Shown one piece after another: positions 1-7,503 of a stretch of 7,503 bases of DNA. The position numbers were made by a program, and so were the translations under genes. Position 1 is the stretch's first letter. Each line of letters begins with the position of its first letter. The DNA lies in the NCBI GenBank assembly GCA_964577255.1, contig CAZNYM010000063.1:1-7503 (forward strand). Direction: 5' to 3'. Source of the stretch: Micavibrio_C sp964577255. GTDB taxonomy: Bacteria > Pseudomonadota > Alphaproteobacteria > Micavibrionales > Micavibrionaceae. Under the pieces are notes generated by a model. That model was given only the letters and a program-made list of their open reading frames with translations. It was not told where the DNA came from and ran no database searches.

Positions 1-1432
<1,432 letters not shown>

Positions 1433-1433
1433 G

Positions 1434-1838
1434 TCAGCGCCCTCCCATGTCGGCCAGGGTTACGCCCTCGAGCGCGCCGCGTATGGCGGCGTTCACGGGC
1501 GTCCAGCGGCCATGGACCGCGCATTTGGATTCGAGCGCGCAGCTTTCCCGGCTGCCGCTGACGCAGGAGGTCAGGGAGATCGGTCCCTCCATCGCCGCGA
1601 TGATGGCCGCCACCGGCAGGTCGGCCGCCGCGCGTTCAAGCCGGTAGCCGCCGCTGACGCCGCGCACCGAGGTCACGATCTGTGATTTTACAAGCAATTT
1701 CAGTACCTTAGATGAAGTCGGTTCGGGCACGCCCGTCACCTGCGCCACGCGCGCAGCACTGAACAGCGTTCCCGGCTCGCGCGCCATGGCGGCCAGGATC
1801 ACAACGGCGTAATCGGTCAGTTTCGAAAGCCGGATCAT
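1434..1838 (-). CDS. Rrf2-family (IscR-like) SUF system transcriptional regulator
   Basis: This 134-residue protein is a winged-helix repressor/activator of the Rrf2 family, of the type that heads suf operons and adjusts Fe-S assembly to cluster supply. The N-terminus MIRLSKLTDYAVVIL is typical of the SUF-regulator branch. Residues about 26-50 form the helix-turn-helix and RGVSGGYRL (59-67) the wing. The cluster-binding loop holds Cys92, Cys100, Cys106 and His109. In E. coli IscR the [2Fe-2S] ligands are Cys92, Cys98, Cys104 and His107, so the set is complete and only the first gap is two residues longer. This suggests an active Fe-S sensor, although cluster type and redox role are inferred. 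The stop is one base before sufB. The ATG at 1838 is the only start that gives the family N-terminus; upstream bases offer only a GGG-rich, weak Shine-Dalgarno. The name iscR would be acceptable, but the closest branch is the SUF-specific one, so no symbol is given. Confidence 0.93.
   Translation of the reverse strand: MIRLSKLTDYAVVILAAMAREPGTLFSAARVAQVTGVPEPTSSKVLKLLVKSQIVTSVRGVSGGYRLERAAADLPVAAIIAAMEGPISLTSCVSGSRESCALESKCAVHGRWTPVNAAIRGALEGVTLADMGGR
1441..1446 (-). promoter_or_regulatory. Ribosome binding site of sufB
   Basis: GGGAGG on the minus strand lies 8 bases before the sufB ATG, inside the last codons of the regulator gene. It supports the chosen sufB start and coupling of its translation to the upstream gene. 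Confidence 0.7.
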
Positions 1839-1873
1839 GCCCCAATCCCGAAAGAGTACATAAAAGGTACCTG

Positions 1874-1903
1874 TTTATAGAGCACCTCCACGGGACTATT
1901 CAA
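1874..1903 (-). promoter_or_regulatory. Putative sigma70-type promoter of the regulator-suf operon
   Basis: Reading the minus strand, a -35 element TTGAAT (1903-1898) and a -10 element TATAAA (1879-1874) are separated by 18 bases. The expected start of transcription, near 1867, gives a leader of about 28 bases before the regulator ATG at 1838. The position between the unrelated 115-residue gene and the regulator makes it the likely main promoter of the suf operon. The call is by consensus match only. Confidence 0.6.
1877..1899. promoter_or_regulatory. Possible Rrf2/IscR operator overlapping the suf promoter
   Basis: A 23-bp stretch reads ATAG-N15-CTAT on the minus strand. It spans the promoter spacer and touches both the -35 and -10 elements. 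E. coli IscR type 1 sites are 25-bp dyads beginning ATA and ending TAT, so the outer arms and the length are similar. The inner half-site bases are mostly not symmetric. Position and outline suggest autoregulation by the adjacent regulator, but the match is weak and may be chance. Confidence 0.3.
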
Positions 1904-1919
1904 GAGATAAATAAGGAGC

Positions 1920-2267
1920 TTAATCGTATTTGAGGAACGCGCGAGCCATATACAGATAGCCGAGTAAAAACACCGCGGCCGCCCACACCAGATAGAAATT
2001 GAAGGGGATCGCCAGCACCGAGAAAGCGAAGTAGGTCAGCCCGCCCGTTACCACCAGTACGCCCAGAGTGCGGTAGAAAATGGGTTTCGGCGCGCCATAG
2101 GTCAGCTTGGAGGACCAAAACACGATGCCAAAGCACATCAGGGCCGGGAAAAGCGGCTTGATGTTGGCTCCGTCCTCGGTCAGGTCAAAAAGAAACAGGC
2201 CCGTGATCAGAAAAACGATGCTCAGATACCATTTGAAGGCCTTGAGCAGACTGTCCCTCGAAAACAT
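1920..2267 (-). CDS. Small integral membrane protein of unknown function
   Basis: I do not recognise this 115-residue protein. It is strongly hydrophobic, with four likely membrane helices at about residues 11-27, 39-54, 66-87 and 91-108. These are joined by short polar loops (DLTEDGANIK, KLTYGAPKPIFYR), and the protein ends in ARAFLKYD. There is no signal peptide, cysteine motif or catalytic signature; the single Cys lies in helix 2. It is a credible gene: a strong Shine-Dalgarno (AAGGGGG at 2280-2274, spacing 6) precedes the ATG, the hydrophobic pattern is coherent, and it starts 35 bases after the fused oxidoreductase on the same strand with no visible terminator between. It is therefore probably the second gene of that transcript. 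It could be a small inner-membrane helper or simply a passenger; no function is assigned. Confidence 0.8.
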   Translation of the reverse strand: MFSRDSLLKAFKWYLSIVFLITGLFLFDLTEDGANIKPLFPALMCFGIVFWSSKLTYGAPKPIFYRTLGVLVVTGGLTYFAFSVLAIPFNFYLVWAAAVFLLGYLYMARAFLKYD

Positions 2268-2273
2268 GGCATA

Positions 2274-2280
2274 CCCCCTT
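2274..2280 (-). promoter_or_regulatory. Ribosome binding site of the small membrane protein
   Basis: AAGGGGG on the minus strand lies 6 bases before the ATG at 2267. It is the strongest Shine-Dalgarno-like match noted in the window and fixes the start of an otherwise anonymous gene. Confidence 0.65.
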
Positions 2281-2302
2281 TTCTCCCCCCTCTGATATCA
2301 AC

Positions 2303-5300
2303 TTACAACCGGGAGAGCAACTCTTTCTGCCGGGCGCGGGCGCGGGCGATATTGGCGGCCTTGACCGGGCCGTAGCCGCGCATGTCGTCGGGGGTGTTCA
2401 GGAGTTCCCGGCACAGCGCCCGGTCGGCCGTGGCGGCGCGTGCCAAAACCTTGTCCATGATCTCCTCGTATTCGCGGATCAAGGCCCGCTCCTCGCGCCG
2501 GTCATGGTGGTAACCGAAAATATCAAGCGGCGTGCCGCGCAGGAATTTAAGTCGCGCCAGAACGTGAAAACCCTGCATCATCCATGGCCCGAATTCGCGC
2601 TTCTTCGGCCGTCCGGTGGCGGGGTCGGTGCGGCTCATGAGCGGCGGCGCCAGATTGAAGGCCAGCTTGTAATCGCCCTCAAACTTGGCCGCGAGCGATT
2701 TCATGAAATCGCCGTTCGTGTAAAGCCGCGCCACCTCGTACTCGTCCTTATAAGCCAGCAGCCTGTGATATTGCCGCGCGGCCGCTTCCTGCAGATCGGG
2801 AAATTTTTCAAACCGGGCCACGGCTTTTTTATAGCGCTGGGCGTAAAAACCGTTCTGATAGCCGCGCAGATAGGCCGCGCGTTTTTCGATGATGTCGGGG
2901 AGCGTGACGGCGATTTCTTCTTCCTGCGCGGCACCGCCCGCCGATTCCATCAGCGCCGCCAGACGCGCAGGGTCATGTGCCGCCAGGCGGCCGAGCGCGA
3001 ACGCTTTCTTGTTATCTTCGACCGAAACACCGTTGAGCGCGATCGCCCGTATAATCGAATCCGACGACAACGGCACCAGCCCCTTCTGCCAGGCATAGCC
3101 GATCATGAAGATGTTGGTGCCCATCTCGTCGCCCAGCAGCACGTCGATCGCCGTGGTGGCGTCGACCGGGTGCTGCGCGCAGGTCGAGCGATTGATTTCC
3201 TCGATCAGCGCCGCATTCTTGAAATCGACGCGGTTATCAAGCACGAACGCCGCCACCGGCGTGTTGTCGGTGTTAATGACGGCGGCCGTGCGTTCGCGGT
3301 TGAGTGTTTCGTGCGCCGCGCGGCCCGCCGCCGAAACAATGTCGCAGGCAAGCAACAGATCGGCCCCGCCGCTCATGATGTGCCCGGTCTGCAGGTCCTC
3401 AAGATCGGCCGACAGCCGCACATGGCTCAGCACTTCACCGCCCTTTTGCGCCAGGCCGGTGGAATCCAGGATGGCGCTGTATTTCCCTTCCAGGTGCGCG
3501 GCCATGCCCAAAAGCGCACCCACGGTCAGAACCCCCGTGCCGCCCACGCCCGCCACCATGATGTTCCAGGCACCCTGCGGCCGGGGCAAAACGGGATCGG
3601 GCAGGTCGCCCGCCAGCGCTCCCGCCTCCACGCCTTTGGTCTTTTTCAGCGCGCCGCCGTAAACCGTGACGAAGGACGGGCAAAAGCCCTTCACGCAGGA
3701 ATAATCCTTGTTGCACATCGACTGGTTGATCTGGCGCTTGCGGCCATATTCCGTTTCAAGCGGCTGCACCGACAGGCAATTGGACTGCGTCGAGCAGTCG
3801 CCGCAGCCTTCGCACACGGCGGCGTTGATGAAGATGCGCTTGGCCGGGTCGGGATACTGGCCGCGCTTGCGGCGGCGGCGTTTTTCGGCGGCGCAAGTCT
3901 GGTCGTAGATGATGATTGTGGTGCCGGGCGTCTCGCGGCATTCGGCCATGACCTTCTCCAGCCAGTCGCGATGCAGGATTTTCACCGCGGCGGGTATTTT
4001 CGAGCGGTCGGCATAACGCGACAGATCTTCCGTCAGCAGCCAGCACTTCTCGACGCCCTCCGCCATCACCTGCTGCGCCACGCGCCACACAGGCAGGTCG
4101 CCGTCGACCGGCTGGCCGCCCGTCATGGCCACGGCGTCATTATAAAGAATCTTGTATGTGATGTTGATCTTGGCCGCTACCGCCGCGCGGATCGCCAGCG
4201 TGCCGGAATGAAAATAAGTGCCATCGCCCAGATTGGCGAAGATGTGTTTGGTGTCGGTGAAAGGCGCGGTGCCGATCCACGGCACCCCCTCCCCGCCCAT
4301 CTGGGTGCAAAGAACGGAATTACGATCCATCCACTGCACCATGTAATGGCAGCCGATGCCAACCATGGCGAAACTGCCTTCCGGCACCTTGGTCGATGTG
4401 TTGTGCGGGCAGCCCGAACAGTAATAGGGCTTGCGCAGCGACACGGGCGCATAATCCTTTTCCTTCTCTTCGTGTTCGGCGTAAAAGCGCAACGCCGCCT
4501 CGATCTTCTCCGTTTTGTAAAAACGGGCGATGCGCCGGGCGATGATGCGCGCTACCTGTCCTACACTCTGATCGTTGTGCAGCGGCAAAAGGCGGTTGCG
4601 CACCTCGTCGTATTTGCCGACCACGACCGGGCGGCGCTTTTCATCCCAGTTGAAAATCTGCTGCTTGAGCTGGTACTCGATAAACTCGCGTTTTTCCTCG
4701 ACGATCAGGATCTCTTCCAGTCCCTCGACGAAGGCCTGCACGCCGCGCGGCTCAAGCGGCCAGGTCATCCCCACTTTATAAAGGCGCAGGCCAATATCGC
4801 GCGCGACATCCCGGGTGATGCCCATGTCCTGCAGCGCCTGGCGCACATCGGCGTAGGATTTGCCGCTTGTGATGATGCCAAAAAGCGGCTTGGGTGAATC
4901 CCAGATCACCCGGTCGATGTTGTTTTTTCGTGCAAAGGCATGGCAAGCGAACAGCTTGAAGTTCTGCAGCCGGAAATCGATGTCGCGCGGCTGGTCGTTC
5001 AGGCGGATGTGAAAACCGCCGGGTGGCACTTCGTATTCCGCGGGGTCAGGCAGCAGGATCGCGCGTCCCTCGCGACCGAGATCGACCGTGCCTGAAGTTT
5101 CCACCGTCTCTGACGTCACCTTCAGTCCTGTCCAGCAACCTGAAAAGCGCGACATGGCGATGCCAAGCAGGCCGTATTCGACGAATTCCTGGATGCTGGC
5201 TGGGTAAAGCTGCGGTACCTGCAGCGCATAGAGAGCATGATCGCTCTGGCAGGGCAGCGTCGATGATTTGCAGCCGTGATCGTCGCCGAAGACCGCCAGC

Positions 5301-5731
5301 ACACCCCCCTTGGGCGCCGTGCCGTTGGCGTTCGCGTGGCGGATCACGTCGCCGCTGCGGTCCACGCCCGGCGATTTGCCGTACCAGATGCCGAACACCC
5401 CATCCACCTTCGCGCCGGGGAACAGATTGACCTGCTGCGTCCCCCATACGGCGGTGGCTGCCAGGTCCTCGTTCACGCCGGGCACGAATTTCACATTGAG
5501 GGGGTCGAGATATTTCGCTGCGCGGATAATCTCGCGGTCGTAACCCCCGAGCGGCGAGCCGCGATAACCGGAAATGAAGCCCGCCGTGTTCAACCCTTCT
5601 TTGATATCCCGGCGGCGCTGGGCGATGGCGATGCGCGTCAGGGCCTGGAGGCCCGACATATAAGCCGTGCCGCTTTCAAGCTCGTATTTATCCTTGAGCG
5701 ATACGGCGGGGCGGGAAGCGTTGTCAGGCAT
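2303..5731 (-). CDS. Fused indolepyruvate:ferredoxin oxidoreductase (IorA-IorB type, single chain)
   Basis: This 1142-residue enzyme should decarboxylate aryl-pyruvates such as indolepyruvate or phenylpyruvate to arylacetyl-CoA, using CoA and thiamine diphosphate and reducing ferredoxin in the cytoplasm. The domains in order are as follows. An N-terminal pyruvate-oxidoreductase-like domain has GYRGSPLG at 55-62. A thiamine-diphosphate domain has CSGCPH (438-443), MGGEGVPWIG (478-487) and the cofactor motif GDG (502-504), followed 26 residues later by Asn531. A ferredoxin-like insert has Cys640, 643, 646, 652, 673, 679 and 684. A gamma (IorB-like) domain begins near 722 with GVGGTG (728-733). 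A C-terminal region of about 200 residues is typical of the fused bacterial form (DUF6537-like). The length matches that form, and no frame break is seen. The start ATG has only a weak GGA 9 bases upstream. True substrate preference cannot be read from sequence. Divergent from etfB and probably cotranscribed with the small membrane gene downstream. Confidence 0.95.
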   Translation of the reverse strand: MPDNASRPAVSLKDKYELESGTAYMSGLQALTRIAIAQRRRDIKEGLNTAGFISGYRGSPLGGYDREIIRAAKYLDPLNVKFVPGVNEDLAATAVWGTQQVNLFPGAKVDGVFGIWYGKSPGVDRSGDVIRHANANGTAPKGGVLAVFGDDHGCKSSTLPCQSDHALYALQVPQLYPASIQEFVEYGLLGIAMSRFSGCWTGLKVTSETVETSGTVDLGREGRAILLPDPAEYEVPPGGFHIRLNDQPRDIDFRLQNFKLFACHAFARKNNIDRVIWDSPKPLFGIITSGKSYADVRQALQDMGITRDVARDIGLRLYKVGMTWPLEPRGVQAFVEGLEEILIVEEKREFIEYQLKQQIFNWDEKRRPVVVGKYDEVRNRLLPLHNDQSVGQVARIIARRIARFYKTEKIEAALRFYAEHEEKEKDYAPVSLRKPYYCSGCPHNTSTKVPEGSFAMVGIGCHYMVQWMDRNSVLCTQMGGEGVPWIGTAPFTDTKHIFANLGDGTYFHSGTLAIRAAVAAKINITYKILYNDAVAMTGGQPVDGDLPVWRVAQQVMAEGVEKCWLLTEDLSRYADRSKIPAAVKILHRDWLEKVMAECRETPGTTIIIYDQTCAAEKRRRRKRGQYPDPAKRIFINAAVCEGCGDCSTQSNCLSVQPLETEYGRKRQINQSMCNKDYSCVKGFCPSFVTVYGGALKKTKGVEAGALAGDLPDPVLPRPQGAWNIMVAGVGGTGVLTVGALLGMAAHLEGKYSAILDSTGLAQKGGEVLSHVRLSADLEDLQTGHIMSGGADLLLACDIVSAAGRAAHETLNRERTAAVINTDNTPVAAFVLDNRVDFKNAALIEEINRSTCAQHPVDATTAIDVLLGDEMGTNIFMIGYAWQKGLVPLSSDSIIRAIALNGVSVEDNKKAFALGRLAAHDPARLAALMESAGGAAQEEEIAVTLPDIIEKRAAYLRGYQNGFYAQRYKKAVARFEKFPDLQEAAARQYHRLLAYKDEYEVARLYTNGDFMKSLAAKFEGDYKLAFNLAPPLMSRTDPATGRPKKREFGPWMMQGFHVLARLKFLRGTPLDIFGYHHDRREERALIREYEEIMDKVLARAATADRALCRELLNTPDDMRGYGPVKAANIARARARQKELLSRL

Positions 5732-5784
5732 TGATTATGATCCACGGGGTCAGGTCGGGAAACCTTAGCGGATTTTTGCCGGGC

Positions 5785-5801
5785 GCGCTACCAGGCAGCG
5801 C
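5785..5801. repeat. 17-bp inverted repeat in the divergent intergenic region
   Basis: The sequence reads GCGCTACCAGGCAGCGC. Seven of eight base pairs around the central A at 5793 are symmetric, with one A/C mismatch (5790/5796). It lies 54 bases upstream of the oxidoreductase ATG and 55 bases upstream of the etfB -35 element. This suits an operator for a dimeric regulator of either gene. It could also fold as an RNA hairpin in the oxidoreductase leader. No T-run follows on either strand, so an intrinsic terminator is unlikely. Function is inferred from position and symmetry only. Confidence 0.4.
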
Positions 5802-5855
5802 CCTTGCCGCAATGCAAAAGCATGCACCTTCCGTATCAGTCGGCGAAAACGCGGC

Positions 5856-5883
5856 TTGAATATCGCCGATTTCCGCCTACAAT
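5856..5883 (+). promoter_or_regulatory. Putative sigma70-type promoter of etfBA
   Basis: TTGAAT (5856-5861) and TACAAT (5878-5883) are separated by 16 bases, both close to consensus. Transcription would start near 5890, leaving a leader of about 20 bases before the etfB ATG at 5911. No comparably good promoter was found for the divergent oxidoreductase gene in the same gap. Confidence 0.65.
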
Positions 5884-5910
5884 TGAATCTGTCAACTGTT
5901 GGGATATGCC

Positions 5911-6660
5911 ATGAAAATTCTCGTGCCTGTAAAAAGAGTGATCGACGCCTATGTCACCATCCGCGTGAAGGCGGATCAGACCGGCGTTGAAACCGCCAAC
6001 GTCAAGATGTCGATGAACCCCTTCTGCGAAATCGCGGTCGAAGAAGCGATCCGCCTCAAGGAAAAGGGCGTGGCCACCGAAATCGTCGTGGTATCGGCCG
6101 GGCCGGCTGTGACCCAGGACACGCTGCGTGCCGCCATGGCCATGGGCGCGGACCGCGCCATCCTGATCCAAACGGATACCGAGCTGCAGCCGCTCGCGGT
6201 CGCCAAGCTGATTAAAAAGGTGGCGGAGAAAGAACAGCCCAGCCTGATCCTGATGGGCAAGCAAGCCATCGACGGCGAGCACAACCAGACCGGCCAGATG
6301 ACCGCCGCCCTTCTGGGCTGGGGCCAGGCTACTTTCGCCTCGAAGATTGAAATCGCTGGCGAATCCGCAATTGTCACACGTGAAATAGATGGCGGCCTGG
6401 AAACCCTGAAGCTCAAGCTGCCCGCCGTCATCACCACCGACCTGCGCCTGAACGAGCCGCGCTATGCTTCCCTGCCCAACATCATGCAGGCGAAAAAGAA
6501 GCCGCTTGAGACGCTGACACCGGAAGCGCTGGGCATCGATATTGCGCCGCGCTACCAGACCCTGAAAGTCAGCGAACCGCCCAAGCGCCAGGCCGGCAAG
6601 AAAGTCGCCTCGGTCGAGGAACTGGTCGAGAAGCTGAAAAACGAAGCGAAAGTGATCTAA
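5911..6660 (+). CDS. etfB: Electron transfer flavoprotein subunit beta
   Basis: EtfB pairs with EtfA to form the soluble flavoprotein that takes electrons from acyl-CoA and related dehydrogenases and passes them to ETF:ubiquinone oxidoreductase. The 249-residue protein begins MKILVPVKRVIDAYV and aligns by eye along its whole length with the mitochondrial type (human ETFB, 255 residues). Shared features are MNPFCEIAVEEAIRLKEKG, the nucleotide-binding stretch MGADRAILIQTD, and the family signature EIDGGLETLKLKLPAV. The partner-recognition loop RYASLPNIMQAKKK has its anchoring Leu at 188 (human Leu195). In that loop the human methylated Lys200 corresponds to Gln193, while Lys203 corresponds to Lys196. 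An in-frame TTG at 5899 would add four residues, but ATG 5911 gives the family N-terminus and has GGGA at 5901-5904 as a weak ribosome site. It is the general (group 1) ETF, not a FixA-like bifurcating form. etfA follows after 3 bases. Confidence 0.97.
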   Translation: MKILVPVKRVIDAYVTIRVKADQTGVETANVKMSMNPFCEIAVEEAIRLKEKGVATEIVVVSAGPAVTQDTLRAAMAMGADRAILIQTDTELQPLAVAKLIKKVAEKEQPSLILMGKQAIDGEHNQTGQMTAALLGWGQATFASKIEIAGESAIVTREIDGGLETLKLKLPAVITTDLRLNEPRYASLPNIMQAKKKPLETLTPEALGIDIAPRYQTLKVSEPPKRQAGKKVASVEELVEKLKNEAKVI

Positions 6661-6663
6661 GCC

Positions 6664-7503
6664 ATGAGCATCCTTGTCATCGCCGAACACGACAACAAAA
6701 CCCTCAAGGCCGTCACGCTGAACACGGTCGCAGCCGCACTCAAACTCGACAAGGACGTGCATGTCCTGGTCGCAGGCAAGGGCGCGCAGAACGTCGCGAA
6801 ACAGGCCGCCGCCGTCGCGGCTGTGGCCAAGGTACTGCACGCGGACGACGCCGCCTACGAACAGGGGCTGGCCGAGAACCTCGGCACACTGATCGCGGGT
6901 ACGGGGAAGAATTACAGCCATATCCTGGCCCCCGCCTCGTTCTTCGGCAAGAACGTCATGCCGCGCGCGGCCGCACTTTTGGACGCGCAGCAGATCTCCG
7001 ACATCACCGCGATCGAATCCGCCGACACGTTCGTGCGGCCGATCTATGCAGGCAACGCCTTCGCCACGGTCAAATCAAGCGACAAGGTCAAGGTGCTAAC
7101 GATCCGCCCCACCGCCTTCGACGCCGCGCCCGCCACGGGTGGCAGCGCTGCGATTGAGACGCTCGCGGGCGCCGGGGAAAGCGGCTTGTCGTCCTTCGTC
7201 GACCGCACTTTGACCAAAAGCGAGCGCCCCGAGTTGGGCAGCGCCAGGATCGTCATCTCGGGCGGGCGCGGCGTGGGCAGCGGCGAGAATTTCACCAAGG
7301 TCATCATGCCGCTCGCCGACCGGCTGGGTGCGGCCGTGGGCGCGTCGCGCGCCGCCGTCGACGCCGGCTTCGTGCCCAACGATTACCAGGTCGGCCAGAC
7401 CGGCAAGATCGTGGCACCGCAGCTTTATATCGCGGTCGGCATCTCGGGAGCGATCCAGCATCTGGCCGGCATGAAGGATTCGAAGGTCATCGTGGCGATC
7501 AAC
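6664..7503 (+). CDS. etfA: Electron transfer flavoprotein subunit alpha (C-terminus cut by window edge)
   Basis: EtfA carries the redox-active FAD of the ETF heterodimer. The first 280 codons are present, starting MSILVIAEHDNKTLKAVTL; by comparison with human ETFA about 33 residues are missing at the right edge. The N-terminal domain (to about residue 190) is the EtfB-contacting fold. The FAD domain follows, with GGRGVGSGENF at 200-210, SRAAVDAGFVPND at 228-240, QVGQTGKIVAPQLYIAVGIS at 242-261 and GAIQHLAGMKDSK at 262-274. Arg229, Thr246 and His266 match human Arg249, Thr266 and His286, the residues near the flavin ring, so the protein looks functional. The gene starts 3 bases after the etfB stop with no strong Shine-Dalgarno, which suggests translational coupling within one etfBA transcript driven from the promoter before etfB. 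Confidence 0.97.
   Translation, partial: MSILVIAEHDNKTLKAVTLNTVAAALKLDKDVHVLVAGKGAQNVAKQAAAVAAVAKVLHADDAAYEQGLAENLGTLIAGTGKNYSHILAPASFFGKNVMPRAAALLDAQQISDITAIESADTFVRPIYAGNAFATVKSSDKVKVLTIRPTAFDAAPATGGSAAIETLAGAGESGLSSFVDRTLTKSERPELGSARIVISGGRGVGSGENFTKVIMPLADRLGAAVGASRAAVDAGFVPNDYQVGQTGKIVAPQLYIAVGISGAIQHLAGMKDSKVIVAIN

Noticed and set aside
2504..4897. A 797-codon open frame on the plus strand opposite the oxidoreductase gene
   Set aside because: It lies wholly antisense to a clearly conserved enzyme. Its translation is rich in Arg, His, Ala and Gly with no recognisable domain, as expected when a GC-rich gene with strong third-position bias is read on the other strand.
5781..5803. GGGCGC...GCGCCC as a possible intrinsic terminator
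   Set aside because: There is no downstream T-run on either strand, and the site lies upstream of both divergent genes, where a terminator would have no transcript to end.
5899..5910. Upstream in-frame TTG start that would add four residues to EtfB
   Set aside because: The ATG at 5911 gives the family N-terminus MKILVPVKRV and has a plausible ribosome site at the right distance. The TTG has no better signal.
5836..6921. A 361-codon open frame on the minus strand across etfB and the start of etfA
   Set aside because: It is antisense to two well-conserved genes and covers their promoter. Its composition is low-complexity and shadow-like, with no family features.
5899..7503. EtfBA as a bifurcating (FixAB-like) ETF feeding ferredoxin
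   Set aside because: Both subunits follow the mitochondrial-type sequence closely, and no fixC/fixX-like genes are present in the window.

Overview
The window looks like an ordinary piece of an alphaproteobacterial chromosome. The DNA is GC-rich and densely packed with genes. It holds a SUF iron-sulfur assembly operon headed by an Rrf2-type regulator, a single-chain fused indolepyruvate:ferredoxin oxidoreductase of about 1140 residues, and a mitochondrial-type EtfB-EtfA pair. The class assignment comes from the resemblance of these proteins to remembered family members. The order or genus cannot be resolved by eye.

Layout, left to right. Positions 1-1838 (minus strand) carry the start of a suf operon: an Rrf2/IscR-like regulator, then sufB one base downstream, with sufB running off the left edge a few residues before its end. 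A good sigma70-like promoter lies just upstream of the regulator, with an imperfect dyad in its spacer. Positions 1920-2267 (minus) encode a 115-residue four-helix membrane protein of unknown function. Positions 2303-5731 (minus) encode the fused oxidoreductase. Positions 5732-5910 are a divergent intergenic region with a good promoter for etfB and a 17-bp near-perfect dyad. Positions 5911-7503 (plus) carry etfB and then etfA, separated by 3 bases, with etfA cut by the right edge.

How they fit together. The oxidoreductase needs thiamine diphosphate, CoA and [4Fe-4S] clusters, and would turn aryl-pyruvates from aromatic amino-acid breakdown into arylacetyl-CoA while reducing ferredoxin. The Suf system builds Fe-S clusters, and the regulator keeps a complete Cys3-His ligand set suggesting that it senses cluster supply. 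EtfAB would carry electrons from acyl-CoA dehydrogenases to the quinone pool. The shared theme is Fe-S and flavin electron transfer in acyl-CoA catabolism, but a functional link between the blocks is inference from proximity only.

I found no mobile element, CRISPR array, RNA gene, frameshift or clear sign of a new multi-gene system. The least explained items are the small membrane protein, the two dyads, and the divergence of the oxidoreductase from etfBA.
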